From assembly GCA_963210315.1 (NCBI GenBank), contig OY723316.1, forward strand, positions 186,001 through 250,000: a stretch of 64,000 bases of DNA, written 5' to 3'. This DNA comes from Rhynchopus euleeides (Eukaryota; Euglenozoa; Diplonemea; Diplonemida; Diplonemidae). A model generated the notes under the pieces. The model did no database searches and was not told the origin of the DNA. It worked only from the letters and a program-made list of their open reading frames with translations. The position numbers were made by a program, and so were the translations under genes. Shown here piece after piece: positions 1 to 11,751 of this stretch (its first letter is position 1; every line of letters begins with the position of its first letter).

Positions 1-3000
1 GGTGTCCGGAACCCGGGCGGCAGTGTCTGACCCCAGGGAAGTGTTGAAAGTGGTGTCCGGGACCCGGGCGGCAGTGTCTGACCCCAAGGAAGTGTTGAAA
101 GTGGTGTCCGGGACCCAGGCGGCAGTGTCTGACCCCAGGGAAGTGTTGAAAGTGGTGTCCGGGACCCAGGCAGCAGTGTCTGACCCCAGGGAAGTGCTGA
201 AAATGGTGTCCGGGACCCAGGCGGCAGTGTCTGACCCCAGGGAAGTGTTGAAAGTGGTGTCCGGGACCCGGGCGGCAGTGTCTGACCCCAAGGAAGTGTT
301 GAAAGTGGTGTCCGGGACCCAGGCGGCAGTGTCTGACCCCAGGGAAGTGTTGAAAGTGGTGTCCGGGACCCAGGCGGCAGTGTCTGACCCCAGGGAAGTG
401 CTGAAAATGGTGTCCGGGACCCGGGCGGCAGTGTCTGACCCCAAGGAAGTGCTGAAAATGGTGTCCGGGACCCAGGCGGCAGTGTCTGACCCCAGGGAAG
501 TGTTGAAAGTGGTGTCCGGGACCCAGGCGGCAGTGTCTGACCCCAAGGAAGTGCTGAAAGTGGTGTCCGGGACCCAGGTGGCAGTGTCTGACCCCAGGGA
601 AGTGTTGAAAGTGGTGTCCGGGACCCAGGCGGCAGTGTCTGACCCCAAGGAAGTGCTGAAAGTGGTGTCCGGGACCCAGGCGGCAGTGTCTGACCCCAGG
701 GAAGTGCTGAAAATGGTGTCCGGGACCCGGGCGGCAGTGTCTGACCCCAAGGAAGTGCTGAAAATGGTGTCCGGCACCCAAGCGGCAGTGTCTGACCCCA
801 GGGAAGTGTTGAAAGTGGTGTCCGGGACCCAGGCGGCAGTGTCTGACCCCAGGGAAGTGTTGAAAGTGGTGTCCGGGACCCAGGCGGCAGTGTCTGACCC
901 CAAGGAAGTGCTGAAAGTGGTGTCCGGGACCCGGGCGGCAGTGTCTGACCCCAAGGAAGTGCTGAAAATGGTGTCCGGGACCCAGGCGGCAGTGTCTGAC
1001 CCCAGGGAAGTGCTGAAAATGGTGTCCGGGACCCGGGCGGCAGTGTCTGACCCCAAGGAAGTGCTGAAAATGGTGTCCGGGACCCAAGCGGCAGTGTCTG
1101 ACCCCAGGGAAGTGTTGAAAGTGGTGTCCGGGACCCAGGCGGCAGTGTCTGACCCCAGGGAAGTGTTGAAAGTGGTGTCCGGGACCCAGGCGGCAGTGTC
1201 TGACCCCAGGGAAGTGCTGAAAATGGTGTCCGGGACCCGGGCGGCAGTGTCTGACCCCAAGGAAGTGCTGAAAATGGTGTCCGGGACCCCGGCGGCAGTG
1301 TCTGACCCCAGGGAAGTGTTGAAAGTGGTGTCCGGGACCAAGGCGGCAGTGTCTGACCCCAGGGAAGTGTTGAAAGTGGTGTCCGGGACCCGGGCGGCAG
1401 TGTCTGACCCCAAGGAAGTGTTGAAAGTGGTGTCCGGGACCCAGGCGGCAGTGTCTGACCCCAGGGAAGTGTTGAAAGTGGTGTCCGGGACCCAGGCGGC
1501 AGTGTCTGACCCCAGGGAAGTGCTGAAAATGGTGTCCGGAACCCGGGCGGCAGTGTCTGACCCCAAGGAAGTGCTGAAAATGGTGTCCGGGACCCAGGCG
1601 GCAGTGTCTGACCCCAGGGAAGTGTTGAAAGTGGTGTCCGGGACCCAGGCGGCAGTGTCTGACCGCAAGGAAGTGCTGAAAGTGGTGTCCGGGACCCAGG
1701 CGGCAGTGTCTGACCCCAGGGAAGTGTTGAAAGTGGTGTCCGGGACCCAGGCGGCAGTGTCTGACCCCAGGGAAGTGCTGAAAATGGTGTCCGGAACCCG
1801 GGCGGCAGTGTCTGACCCCAAGGAAGTGCTGAAAATGGTGTCCGGGACCCAGGCGGCAGTGTCTGACCCCAGGGAAGTGTTGAAAGTGGTGTCCGGGACC
1901 CAGGCGGCAGTGTCTGACCGCAAGGAAGTGCTGAAAGTGGTGTCCGGGACCCAGGCGGCAGTGTCTGACCCCAGGGAAGTGCTGAAAATGGTGTCCGGGA
2001 CCCAGGCGGCAGTGTCTGACCCCAGGGAAGTGTTGAAAGTGGTGTCCGGGACCCAGGCGGCAGTGTCTGACCCCAGGGAAGTGTTGAAAGTGGTGTCCGG
2101 GACCCAGGCGGCAGTGTCTGACCCCAAGGAAGTGCTGAAAATGGTGTCCGGGACCCAGGCGGCAGTGTCTGACCCCAGGGAAGTGCTGAAAGTGGTGTCC
2201 GGGACCCGGGCGGCAGTGTCTGACCCCAAGGAAGTGCTGAAAATGGTGTCCGGGACCCAGGCGGCAGTGTCTGACCCCAGGGAAGTGTTGAAAGTGGTGT
2301 CCGGGACCCAGGCGGCAGTGTCTGACCCCAGGGAAGTGTTGAAAGTGGTGTCCGGGACCCAGGCGGCAGTGTCTGACCCCAAGGAAGTGCTGAAAATGGT
2401 GTCCGGGACCCAGGCGGCAGTGTCTGACCCCAGGGAAGTGCTGAAAGTGGTGTCCGGGACCCGGGCGGCAGTGTCTGACCCCAAGGAAGTGCTGAAAATG
2501 GTGTCCGGGACCCAGGCGGCAGTGTCTGACCCCAGGGAAGTGTTGAAAGTGGTGTCCGGGACCCAGGCGGCTGTGTCTGACCCCAGGGAAGTGCTGAAAA
2601 TGGTGTCCGGGACCCGGGCGGCAGTGTCTGACCCCAAGGAAGTGCTGAAAATGGTGTCCGGGACCCAGGCGGCAGTGTCTGACCCCAGGGAAGTGTTGAA
2701 AGTGGTGTCCGGGACCCAGGCGGCAGTGTCTGACCCCAAGGAAGTGCTGAAAATGGTGTCCGGGACCCAGGCGGCAGTGTCTGACCCCAGGGAAGTGCTG
2801 AAAGTGGTGTCCGGGACCCGGGCGGCAGTGTCTGACCCCAAGGAAGTGCTGAAAATGGTGTCCGGGACCCAGGCGGCAGTGTCTGACCCCAGGGAAGTGT
2901 TGAAAGTGGTGTCCGGGACCCAGGCGGCAGTGTCTGACCCCAGGGAAGTGCTGAAAATGGTGTCCGGGACCCGGGCGGCAGTGTCTGACCCCAAGGAAGT

Positions 3001-6000
3001 GCTGAAAATGGTGTCCGGGACCCAGGCGGCAGTGTCTGACCCCAGGGAAGTGTTGAAAGTGGTGTCCGGGACCCAGGCGGCAGTGTCTGACCCCAAGGAA
3101 GTGCTGAAAGTGGTGTCCGGGACCCAGGCGGCAGTGTCTGACCCCAGGGAAGTGTTGAAAGTGGTGTCCGGGACCCAGGCGGCAGTGTCTGACCCCAGGG
3201 AAGTGCTGAAAATGGTGTCCGGGACCCGGGCGGCAGTGTCTGACCCCAGGGAAGTGTGGAAAGTGGTGTCCGGGACCCGGGCGGCAGTGTCTGACCCCAA
3301 GGAAGTGCTGAAAATGGTGTCCGGGACCCAGGCGGCAGTGTCTGACCCCAGGGAAGTGTTGAAAGTGGTGTCCGGGACCCGGGCGGCAGTGTCTGACCCC
3401 AAGGAAGTGTTGAAAGTGGTGTCCGGGACCCAGGCGGCAGTGTCTGACCCCAGGGAAGTGTTGAAAGTGGTGTCCGGGACCCAGGCGGCAGTGTCTGACC
3501 CCAGGGAAGTGCTGAAAATGCTGTCCGGAACCCGGGCGGCAGTGTCTGACCCCAAGGAAGTGCTGAAAATGGTGTCCGGGACCCAGGCGGCAGTGTCTGA
3601 CCCCAGGGAAGTGTTGAAAGTGGTGTCCGGGACCCAGGCGGCAGTGTCTGACCGCAATGAAGTGCTGAAAGTGGTGTCCGGGACCCAGGCGGCAGTGTCT
3701 GACCCCAGGGAAGTGTTGAAAGTGGTGTCCGGGACCCGGGCGGCAGTGTCTGACCCCAAGGAAGTGTTGAAAGTGGTGTCCGGGACCCAGGCGGCAGTGT
3801 CTGACCGCAATGAAGTGCTGAAAGTGGTGTCCGGGACCCAGGCGGCAGTGTCTGACCCCAGGGAAGTGTTGAAAGTGGTGTCCGGGAACCAGGCGGCAGT
3901 GTCTGACCCCAGGGAAGTGTTGAAAGTGGTGTCCGGGACCCAGGTGGCAGTGTCTGACCCCAGGGAAGTGCTGAAAATGGTGTCCGGGACCCGGGCGGCA
4001 GTGTCTGACCCCAAGGAAGTGCTGAAAATGGTGTCCGGGACCCAGGCGGCAGTGTCTGACCCCAGGGAAGTGTTGAAAGTGGTGTCCGGGACCCGGGCGG
4101 CAGTGTCTGACCCCAGGGAAGTGTTGAAAGTGGTGTCCGGGACCCAGGCGGCAGTGTCTGACCCCAAGGAAGTGCTGAAAGTGGTGTCCGGGACCCAGGC
4201 GGCAGTGTCTGACCCCAGGGAAGTGTTGAAAGTGGTGTCCGGGACCCAGGCGGCAGTGTCTGACCCCAGGGAAGTGCTGAAAATGGTGTCCGGGACCCGG
4301 GCGGCAGTGTCTGACCCCAGGGAAGTGTTGAAAGTGGTGTCCGGGACCCGGGCGGCAGTGTCTGACCCCAAGGAAGTGCTGAAAATGGTGTCCGGGACCC
4401 AGGCGGCAGTGTCTGACCCCAGGGAAGTGTTGAAAGTGGTGTCCGGGACCCGGGCGGCAGTGTCTGACCCCAAGGAAGTGTTGAAAGTGGTGTCCGGGAC
4501 CCAGGCGGCAGTGTCTGACCCCAGGGAAGTGTTGAAAGTGGTGTCCGGGACCCAGGCGGCAGTGTCTGACCCCAGGGAAGTGCTGAAAATGCTGTCCGGA
4601 ACCCGGGCGGCAGTGTCTGACCGCAAGGAAGTGCTGAAAGTGGTGTCCGGGACCCAGGCGGCAGTGTCTGACCCCAAGGAAGTGCTGAAAATGGTGTCCG
4701 GGACCCAGGCGGCAGTGTCTGACCGCAAGGAAGTGCTGAAAGTGGTGTCCGGGACCCAGGCGGCAGTGTCTGACCGCAAGGAAGTGCTGAAAGTGGTGTC
4801 CGGGACCCAGGCGGCAGTGTCTGACCCCAGGGAAGTGCTGAAAGTGGTGTCCGGGACCCGGGCGGCAGTGTCTGACCCCAAGGAAGTGCTGAAAATGGTG
4901 TCCGGGTCCCAGGCGGCAGTGTCTGACCCCAGGGAAGTGTTGAAAGTGGTGTCCGGGACCCAGGCGGCAGTGTCTGACCCCAAGGAAGTGCTGAAAGTGG
5001 TGTCCGGGACCCAGGCGGCAGTGTCTGACCCCAGGGAAGTGTTGAAAGTGGTGTCCGGGACCCGGGCGGCAGTGTCTGACCCCAAGGAAGTGTTGAAAGT
5101 GGTGTCCGGGACCCAGGCGGCAGTGTCTGACCCCAGGGAAGTGTTGAAAGTGGTGTCCGGGACCCGGGCGGCAGTGTCTGACCCCAGGGAAGTGCTGAAA
5201 GTGGTGTCCGGGACCCGGGCGGCAGTGTCTGACCCCAAGGAAGTGCTGAAAATGGTGTCCGGGACCCAGGCGGCAGTGTCTGACCCCAGGGAAGTGTTGA
5301 AAGTGGTGTCCGGGACCCAGGCGGCAGTGTCTGACCCCAAGGAAGTGCTGAAAGTGGTGTCCGGGACCCAGGCGGCAGTGTCTGACCCCAGGGAAGTGTT
5401 GAAAGTGGTGTCCGGGACCCAGGCGGCAGTGTCTGACCCCAAGGAAGTGCTGAAAGTGGTGTCCGGGACCCAGGCGGCAGTGTCTGACCCCAGGGAAGTG
5501 CTGAAAATGGTGTCCGGGACCCAGGCGGCAGTGTCTGACCCCAGGGAAGTGCTGAAAGTGGTGTCCGGGACCCGGGCGGCAGTGTCTGACCCCAAGGAAG
5601 TGCTGAAAATGGTGTCCGGGACCCAGGCGGCAGTGTCTGACCCCAGGGAAGTGCTGAAAATGGTGTCCGGGACCCGGGCGGCAGTGTCTGACCCCAAGGA
5701 AGTGCTGAAAATGGTGTCCGGGACCCAAGCGGCAGTGTCTGACCCCAGGGAAGTGTTGAAAGTGGTGTCCGGGACCCAGGCGGCAGTGTCTGACCCCAGG
5801 GAAGTGTTGAAAGTGGTGTCCGGGACCCAGGCGGCAGTGTCTGACCCCAGGGAAGTGCTGAAAATGGTGTCCGGGACCCAGGCGGCAGTGTCTGACCCCA
5901 GGGAAGTGCTGAAAGTGGTGTCCGGGACCCGGGCGGCAGTGTCTGACCCCAAGGAAGTGCTGAAAATGGTGTCCGGGACCCAGGCGGCAGTGTCTGACCC

Positions 6001-9000
6001 CAGGGAAGTGTTGAAAGTGGTGTCCGGGACCCAGGCGGCAGTGTCTGACCCCAAGGAAGTGCTGAAAGTGGTGTCCGGGACCCAGGCGGCAGTGTCTGAC
6101 CCCAGGGAAGTGTTGAAAGTGGTGTCCGGGACCCGGGCGGCAGTGTCTGACCCCAGGGAAGTACTGAAAATGGTGTCCGGGACCCGGGCGGCAGTGTCTG
6201 ACCCCAAGGAAGTGCTGAAAATGGTGTCCGGGACCCAAGCGGCAGTGTCTGACCCCAGGGAAGTGTTGAAAGTGGTGTCCGGGAACCAGGCGGCAGTGTC
6301 TGACCCCAAGGAAGTGCTGAAAATGGTGTCCGGGACCCAGGCGGCAGTGTCTGACCCCAGGGAAGTGCTGAAAATGGTGTCCGGGACCCGGGCGGCAGTG
6401 TCTGACCCCAAGGAAGTGCTGAAAATGGTGTCCGGGACCCAGGCGGCAGTGTCTGACCCCAGGGAAGTGCTGAAAATGGTGTCCGGGACCCGGGCGGCAG
6501 TGTCTGACCCCAAGGAAGTGCTGAAAATGGTGTCCGGGACCCAGGCGGCAGTGTCTGACCCCAGGGAAGTGTTGAAAGTGGTGTCCGGGAACCAGGCGGC
6601 AGTGTCTGACCCCAGGGAAGTGCTGAAAATGGTGTCCGGGACCCAGGCGGCAGTGTCTGACCCCAGGGAAGTGCTGAAAATGGTGTCCGGGACCCGGGCG
6701 GCAGTGTCTGACCCCAAGGAAGTGCTGAAAATGGTGTCCGGGACCCAAGCGGCAGTGTCTGACCCCAGGGAAGTGTTGAAAGTGGTGTCCGGGAACCAGG
6801 CGGCAGTGTCTGACCCCAGGGAAGTGCTGAAAATGGTGTCCGGGACCCAGGCGGCAGTGTCTGACCCCAGGGAAGTGCTGAAAATGGTGTCCGGGACCCG
6901 GGCGGCAGTGTCTGACCCCAAGGAAGTGCTGAAAATGGTGTCCGGGACCCAGGCGGCAGTGTCTGACCCCAGGGAAGTGTTGAAAGTGGTGTCCGGGAAC
7001 CAGGCGGCAGTGTCTGACCCCAAGGAAGTGCTGAAAGTGGTGTCCGGGACCCGGGCGGCAGTGTCTGACCCCAGGGAAGTGTTGAAAATGGTGTCCGGGA
7101 CCCAGGCGGCAGTGTCTGACCCCAGGGAAGTGCTGAAAGTGGTGTCCGGGACCCGGGCGGCAGTGTCTGACCCCAAGGAAGTGCTGAAAATGGTGTCCGG
7201 GACCCAGGCGGCAGTGTCTGACGCCAGGGAAGTGTTGAAAGTGGTGTCCGGGACCCAGGCGGCAGTGTCTGACCCCAAGGAAGTGCTGAAAATGGTGTCC
7301 GGGACCCAGGCGGCAGTGTCTGACCCCAAGGAAGTGCTGAAAATGGTGTCCGGGACCCAGGCGGCAGTGTCTGACCACAGGGAAGTGTTGAAAGTGGTGT
7401 CCGGGAACCAGGCGGCAGTGTCTGACCCCAAGGAAGTGCTGAAAGTGGTGTCCGGGACCCGGGCGGCAGTGTCTGACCCCAGGGAAGTGTTGAAAATGGT
7501 GTCCGGGACCCAGGCGGCAGTGTCTGACCCCAAGGAAGTGCTGAAAGTGGTGTCCGGGACCCGGGCGGCAGTGTCTGACCCCAAGGAAGTGCTGAAAATG
7601 GTGTCCGGGACCCAGGCGGCAGTGTCTGACCCCAAGGAAGTGCTGAAAATGGTGTCCGGGACCCAGGCGGCAGTGTCTGACCCCAGGGAAGTGTTGAAAG
7701 TGGTGTCCGGGAACCAGGCGGCAGTGTCTGACCCCAAGGAAGTGCTGAAAGTGGTGTCCGGGACCCGGGCGGCAGTGTCTGACCCCAGGGAAGTGTTGAA
7801 AATGGTGTCCGGGACCCAGGCGGCAGTGTCTGACCCCAGGGAAGTGCTGAAAGTGGTGTCCGGGACCCGGGCGGCAGTGTCTGACCCCAAGGAAGTGCTG
7901 AAAATGGTGTCCGGGACCCAGGCGGCAGTGTCTGACGCCAGGGAAGTGTTGAAAGTGGTGTCCGGGACCCAGGCGGCAGTGTCTGACCCCAAGGAAGTGC
8001 TGAAAATGGTGTCCGGGACCCAGGCGGCAGTGTCTGACCCCAAGGAAGTGCTGAAAGTGGTGTCCGGGACCCAGGCGGCAGTGTCTGACCCCAGGGAAGT
8101 GCTGAAAATGGTGTCCGGGACCCGGGCGGCAGTGTCTGACCCCAAGGAAGTGCTGAAAGTGGTGTCCGGGACCCAGGCGGCAGTGTCTGACCCCAAGGAA
8201 GTGCTGAAAATGGTGTCCGGGACCCAGGCGGCAGTGTCTGACCCCAAGGAAGTGCTGGAAATGGTGTCCGGGACCCAGGCGGCAGTGTCTGACCACAGGG
8301 AAGTGCTGAAAGTGGTGTCCGGGACCCAGGCGGCAGTGTCTGACCCCAGGGAAGTGCTGAAAATGGTGTCCGGGACCCGGGCGGCAGTGTCTGACCCCAA
8401 GGAAGTGCTGAAAGTGGTGTCCGGGACCCAGGCGGCAGTGTCTGACCCCAGGGAAGTGCTGAAAGTGGTGTCCGGGACCCAGGCGGCAGTGTCTGACCCC
8501 AGGGAAGTGTTGAAAGTGGTGTCCGGGACCCAGGCGGCAGTGTCTGACCCCAGGGAAGTGCTGAAAATGGTGTCCGGGACCCGGGCGGCAGTGTCTGACC
8601 CCAGGGAAGTGTTGAAAGTGGTGTCCGGGACCCAGGCGGCAGTGTCTGACCCCAAGGAAGTGCTGAAAATGGTGTCCGGGACCCAGGCGGCAGTGTCTGA
8701 CCACAGGGAAGTGCTGAAAGTGGTGTCCGGGACCCAGGCGGCAGTGTCTGACCCCAGGGAAGTGCTGAAAATGGTGTCCGGGACCCGGGCGGCAGTGTCT
8801 GACCCCAAGGAAGTGCTGAAAGTGGTGTCCGGGACCCAGGCGGCAGTGTCTGACCCCAAGGAAGTGCTGAAAATGGTGTCCGGGACCCAGGCGGCAGTGT
8901 CTGACCACAGGGAAGTGCTGAAAGTGGTGTCCGGGACCCAGGCGGCAGTGTCTGACCCCAGGGAAGTGCTGAAAATGGTGTCCGGGACCCGGGCGGCAGT

Positions 9001-10806
9001 GTCTGACCCCAAGGAAGTGCTGAAAGTGGTGTCCGGGACCCAGGCGGCAGTGTCTGACCCCAAGGAAGTGCTGAAAATGGTGTCCGGGACCCAGGCGGCA
9101 GTGTCTGACCCCAAGGAAGTGCTGGAAATGGTGTCCGGGACCCAGGCGGCAGTGTCTGACCCCAGGGAAGTGCTGAAAATGGTGTCCGGGACCCGGGCGG
9201 CAGTGTCTGACCCCAAGGAAGTGCTGAAAGTGGTGTCCGGGACCCAGGCGGCAGTGTCTGACCCCAAGGAAGTGCTGAAAATGGTGTCCGGGACCCCGGC
9301 GGCAGTGTCTGACCCCAAGGAAGTGCTGGAAATGGTGTCCGGGACCCAGGCGGCAGTGTCTGACCACAGGGAAGTGCTGAAAGTGGTGTCCGGGACCCAG
9401 GCGGCAGTGTCTGACCCCAGGGAAGTGCTGAAAATGGTGTCCGGGACCCGGGCGGCAGTGTCTGACCCCAAGGAAGTGCTGAAAGTGGTGTCCGGGACCC
9501 AGGCGGCAGTGTCTGACCCCAGGGAAGTGCTGAAAGTGGTGTCCGGGACCCAGGCGGCAGTGTCTGACCCCAGGGAAGTGTTGAAAGTGGTGTCCGGGAC
9601 CCAGGCGGCAGTGTCTGACCCCAGGGAAGTGCTGAAAATGGTGTCCGGGACCCGGGCGGCAGTGTCTGACCCCAAGGAAGTGCTGAAAGTGGTGTCCGGG
9701 ACCCAGGCGGCAGTGTCTGACCCCAGGGAAGTGCTGAAAATGGTGTCCGGGACCCGGGCGGCAGTGTCTGACCCCAAGGAAGTGCTGAAAGTGGTGTCCG
9801 GGACCCAGGCGGCAGTGTCTGACCCCAGGGAAGTGCTGAAAGTGGTGTCCGGGACCCAGGCGGCAGTGTCTGACCCCAGGGAAGTGTTGAAAGTGGTGTC
9901 CGGGACCCAGGCGGCAGTGTCTGACCCCAGGGAAGTGCTGAAAATGGTGTCCGGGACCCGGGCGGCAGTGTCTGACCCCAAGGAAGTGCTGAAAGTGGTG
10001 TCCGGGACCCAGGCGGCAGTGTCTGACCCCAGGGAAGTGCTGAAAATGGTGTCCGGGACCCAGGCGGCAGTGTCTGACCCCAGGGAAGTGTTGAAAGTGG
10101 TGTCCGGGACCCAGGCGGCAGTGTCTGACCCCAGGGAAGTGCTGAAAATGGTGTCCGGGACCCAGGCGGCAGTGTCTGACCCCAAGGAAGTGCTGAAAGT
10201 GGTGTCCGGGACCCGCGCGGCAGTGTCCGACCCCAGGGAAGTGCTGAAATGGGTGTCCGGGACCTGCGCGGCAGTGTCCGACCCCACGAGAGTGCAGAAA
10301 TGGGTGTCCGGGACTCACGCGGCTATGTCTGACCCCACGAGAGTGCTGAAATGGGTGTCCGGGACTCACGCGGCTATGTTTGACCCCACGAGAGTGCTGA
10401 AATGGGTATCCGGGAGTCACGCGGAGATGTCTGACCCCATGAGAGTGCTGCAATGGGTGTCCGAGAGTCACGCGGCTATGTCTGACCCCATGAGAGTGCT
10501 GCAATGGGTGTCCGGGAGTCACGCGGCTATGTCTGACCCCACGAGAGTGCAGAAATGGGTACCCGGGAGTCATGCGGCTATGTCTGACCCCACGAGAGTG
10601 CTGAAATGAGTGTCCGGGAGTCACGCGGCTATGTCTGACCCCACGAGAGTGCTGAAATGAGTGTCCGGGACTCACGCGGCTATGTCTGACCCCACGAGAG
10701 TGCTGAAATGGGTGTCCGGGACTCACGCTTCTATGTTTGACCCCACGAGAGTGCTGAAATGGGTATCCGGGAGTCACGCGGGGATGTCTGACCCCATGAG
10801 AGTAGA
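1..10806. repeat. 51-bp satellite array, about 212 units, left end outside window
   Basis: Uninterrupted head-to-tail 51-bp units. Most differ only at a few positions: CGG/CAG, AGG/AAG, TTG/CTG and GTG/ATG within the unit. Rare variants recur at exact multiples of 51 bp; the gaccacagg variant lies at 7373, 8291, 8699, 8903 and 9362 (18, 8, 4 and 9 units apart), which points to multi-unit duplication. From about 10205 the units diverge progressively to the right and become the form containing gtcacgcggctatgtctgac, the usual picture of a satellite edge that has escaped homogenisation. One forward frame is open from 2 to 10609, but this follows from a period divisible by three and is not treated as a gene. 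Confidence 0.97.
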
Positions 10807-11430
10807 GGGGCCCAAGCTGCGTAACCTTAAACGTGGGCAAAATTTCGGCGATTTAAATATCGCATTGTCTAAAGCACTACCCCACCAAAAATCACTCTAC
10901 GGAGTCCATCTGACCTAGCAGCACCTGGCGGCATCTAAATGCTGCCCGTTTGTTAAATTTTAAAGCCAAAAAACTCCCAAAACACGGGGCCCTTGAGACA
11001 ATGCGAAAATCGCGAAAAATCCGAAATTTTTTTTCCCCGAAATTTCGCCCAAAACACTGTTTTTTCGGCCCCAGGCACACCCACACCCAGAAAAAAATGG
11101 TTTTTGGGCAGAAATTTCGGGTTCAAAAATTTCACTTTGCCGCTGACAAATGGCCTGGGGGGGCCTCAGGGCCTGTAGGGGGGTTTTCTAAGGGTTTTGG
11201 GACCCTCCAGACGTAAAATATCTGCACTGTCTGGAGGGGTTACTGCATGTTAAACCCCATTCTCTGCTCCCAAGGCAGGGCAGCTCCTGGTGAGTAGGTG
11301 GTACCTGGCACGTCCTTGACGTGTGGTGCTCCTCTGATCAGCAGCTGAGTGGTGAGGGGCATGCCTCCATTTAACATATTGTTAAGAGTGTTGGAGTGCA
11401 CGCCTCCGCAAGGTGCATTGCTGGGCAGGA
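10807..11430. other. Spacer between two 51-bp arrays, no gene seen
   Basis: AT-richer than its surroundings, with many A and T runs. No convincing coding frame. Positions about 11247-11362 share a diverged ~100-bp dispersed repeat with 17672-17748: both contain ccattc.ctg.tcccaaggcagggcag followed by gctgagtggtgaggggca. Confidence 0.6.
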
Positions 11431-11751
11431 GTCACGCGGCTGTGTCGTACCAGAGGAGTGTGTCGTAATGGGTATGTAGGTGTCACGCGGCAATGTTTCA
11501 CCCTAGGAGAGTGTCGGAGTGGGTGTTTAGGTGTCACGCGGCTATGACTCAACCTAGGAGAGTGTCGGAGTGGGTGTTTAGGTGTCACGCGGCTATGTCG
11601 CAACCTAGGAGAGTGTCGTAGTGGGTGTTTAGGTGTCACGCGGCTATGTCTCAACCTAGGAGAGTGTCGGAGTGGGTGTTTAGGTGTCACGCGGCTATGT
11701 CTCAACCTAGGAGAGTGTCGTAGTGGGTGTTTAGGTGTCACGCGGCTGTGT
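11431..11751. repeat. Diverged 51-bp array, about 6.3 units, left of the USP-like gene
   Basis: The motif gtcacgcgg recurs at 11431, 11482, 11533, 11584, 11635, 11686 and 11737, exactly 51 bp apart. The unit aligns with the diverged right edge of the large satellite over the gtcacgcggctatgtct and gagagtg segments, so it is the same family. The open frame of the next gene runs back into this array as far as 11548. Confidence 0.93.

Noticed and set aside
2-10609. 3535-codon open frame reading (VSGT.AAVSDP.EVLK.)n
   Set aside because: The unit is 51 bp, so one stop-free unit stays open indefinitely. The three reverse frames of the unit are stop-free too. The common variants are mostly amino-acid changing (R/Q, R/K, V/M), which shows no protein-level constraint, and there is no upstream ATG in the window.
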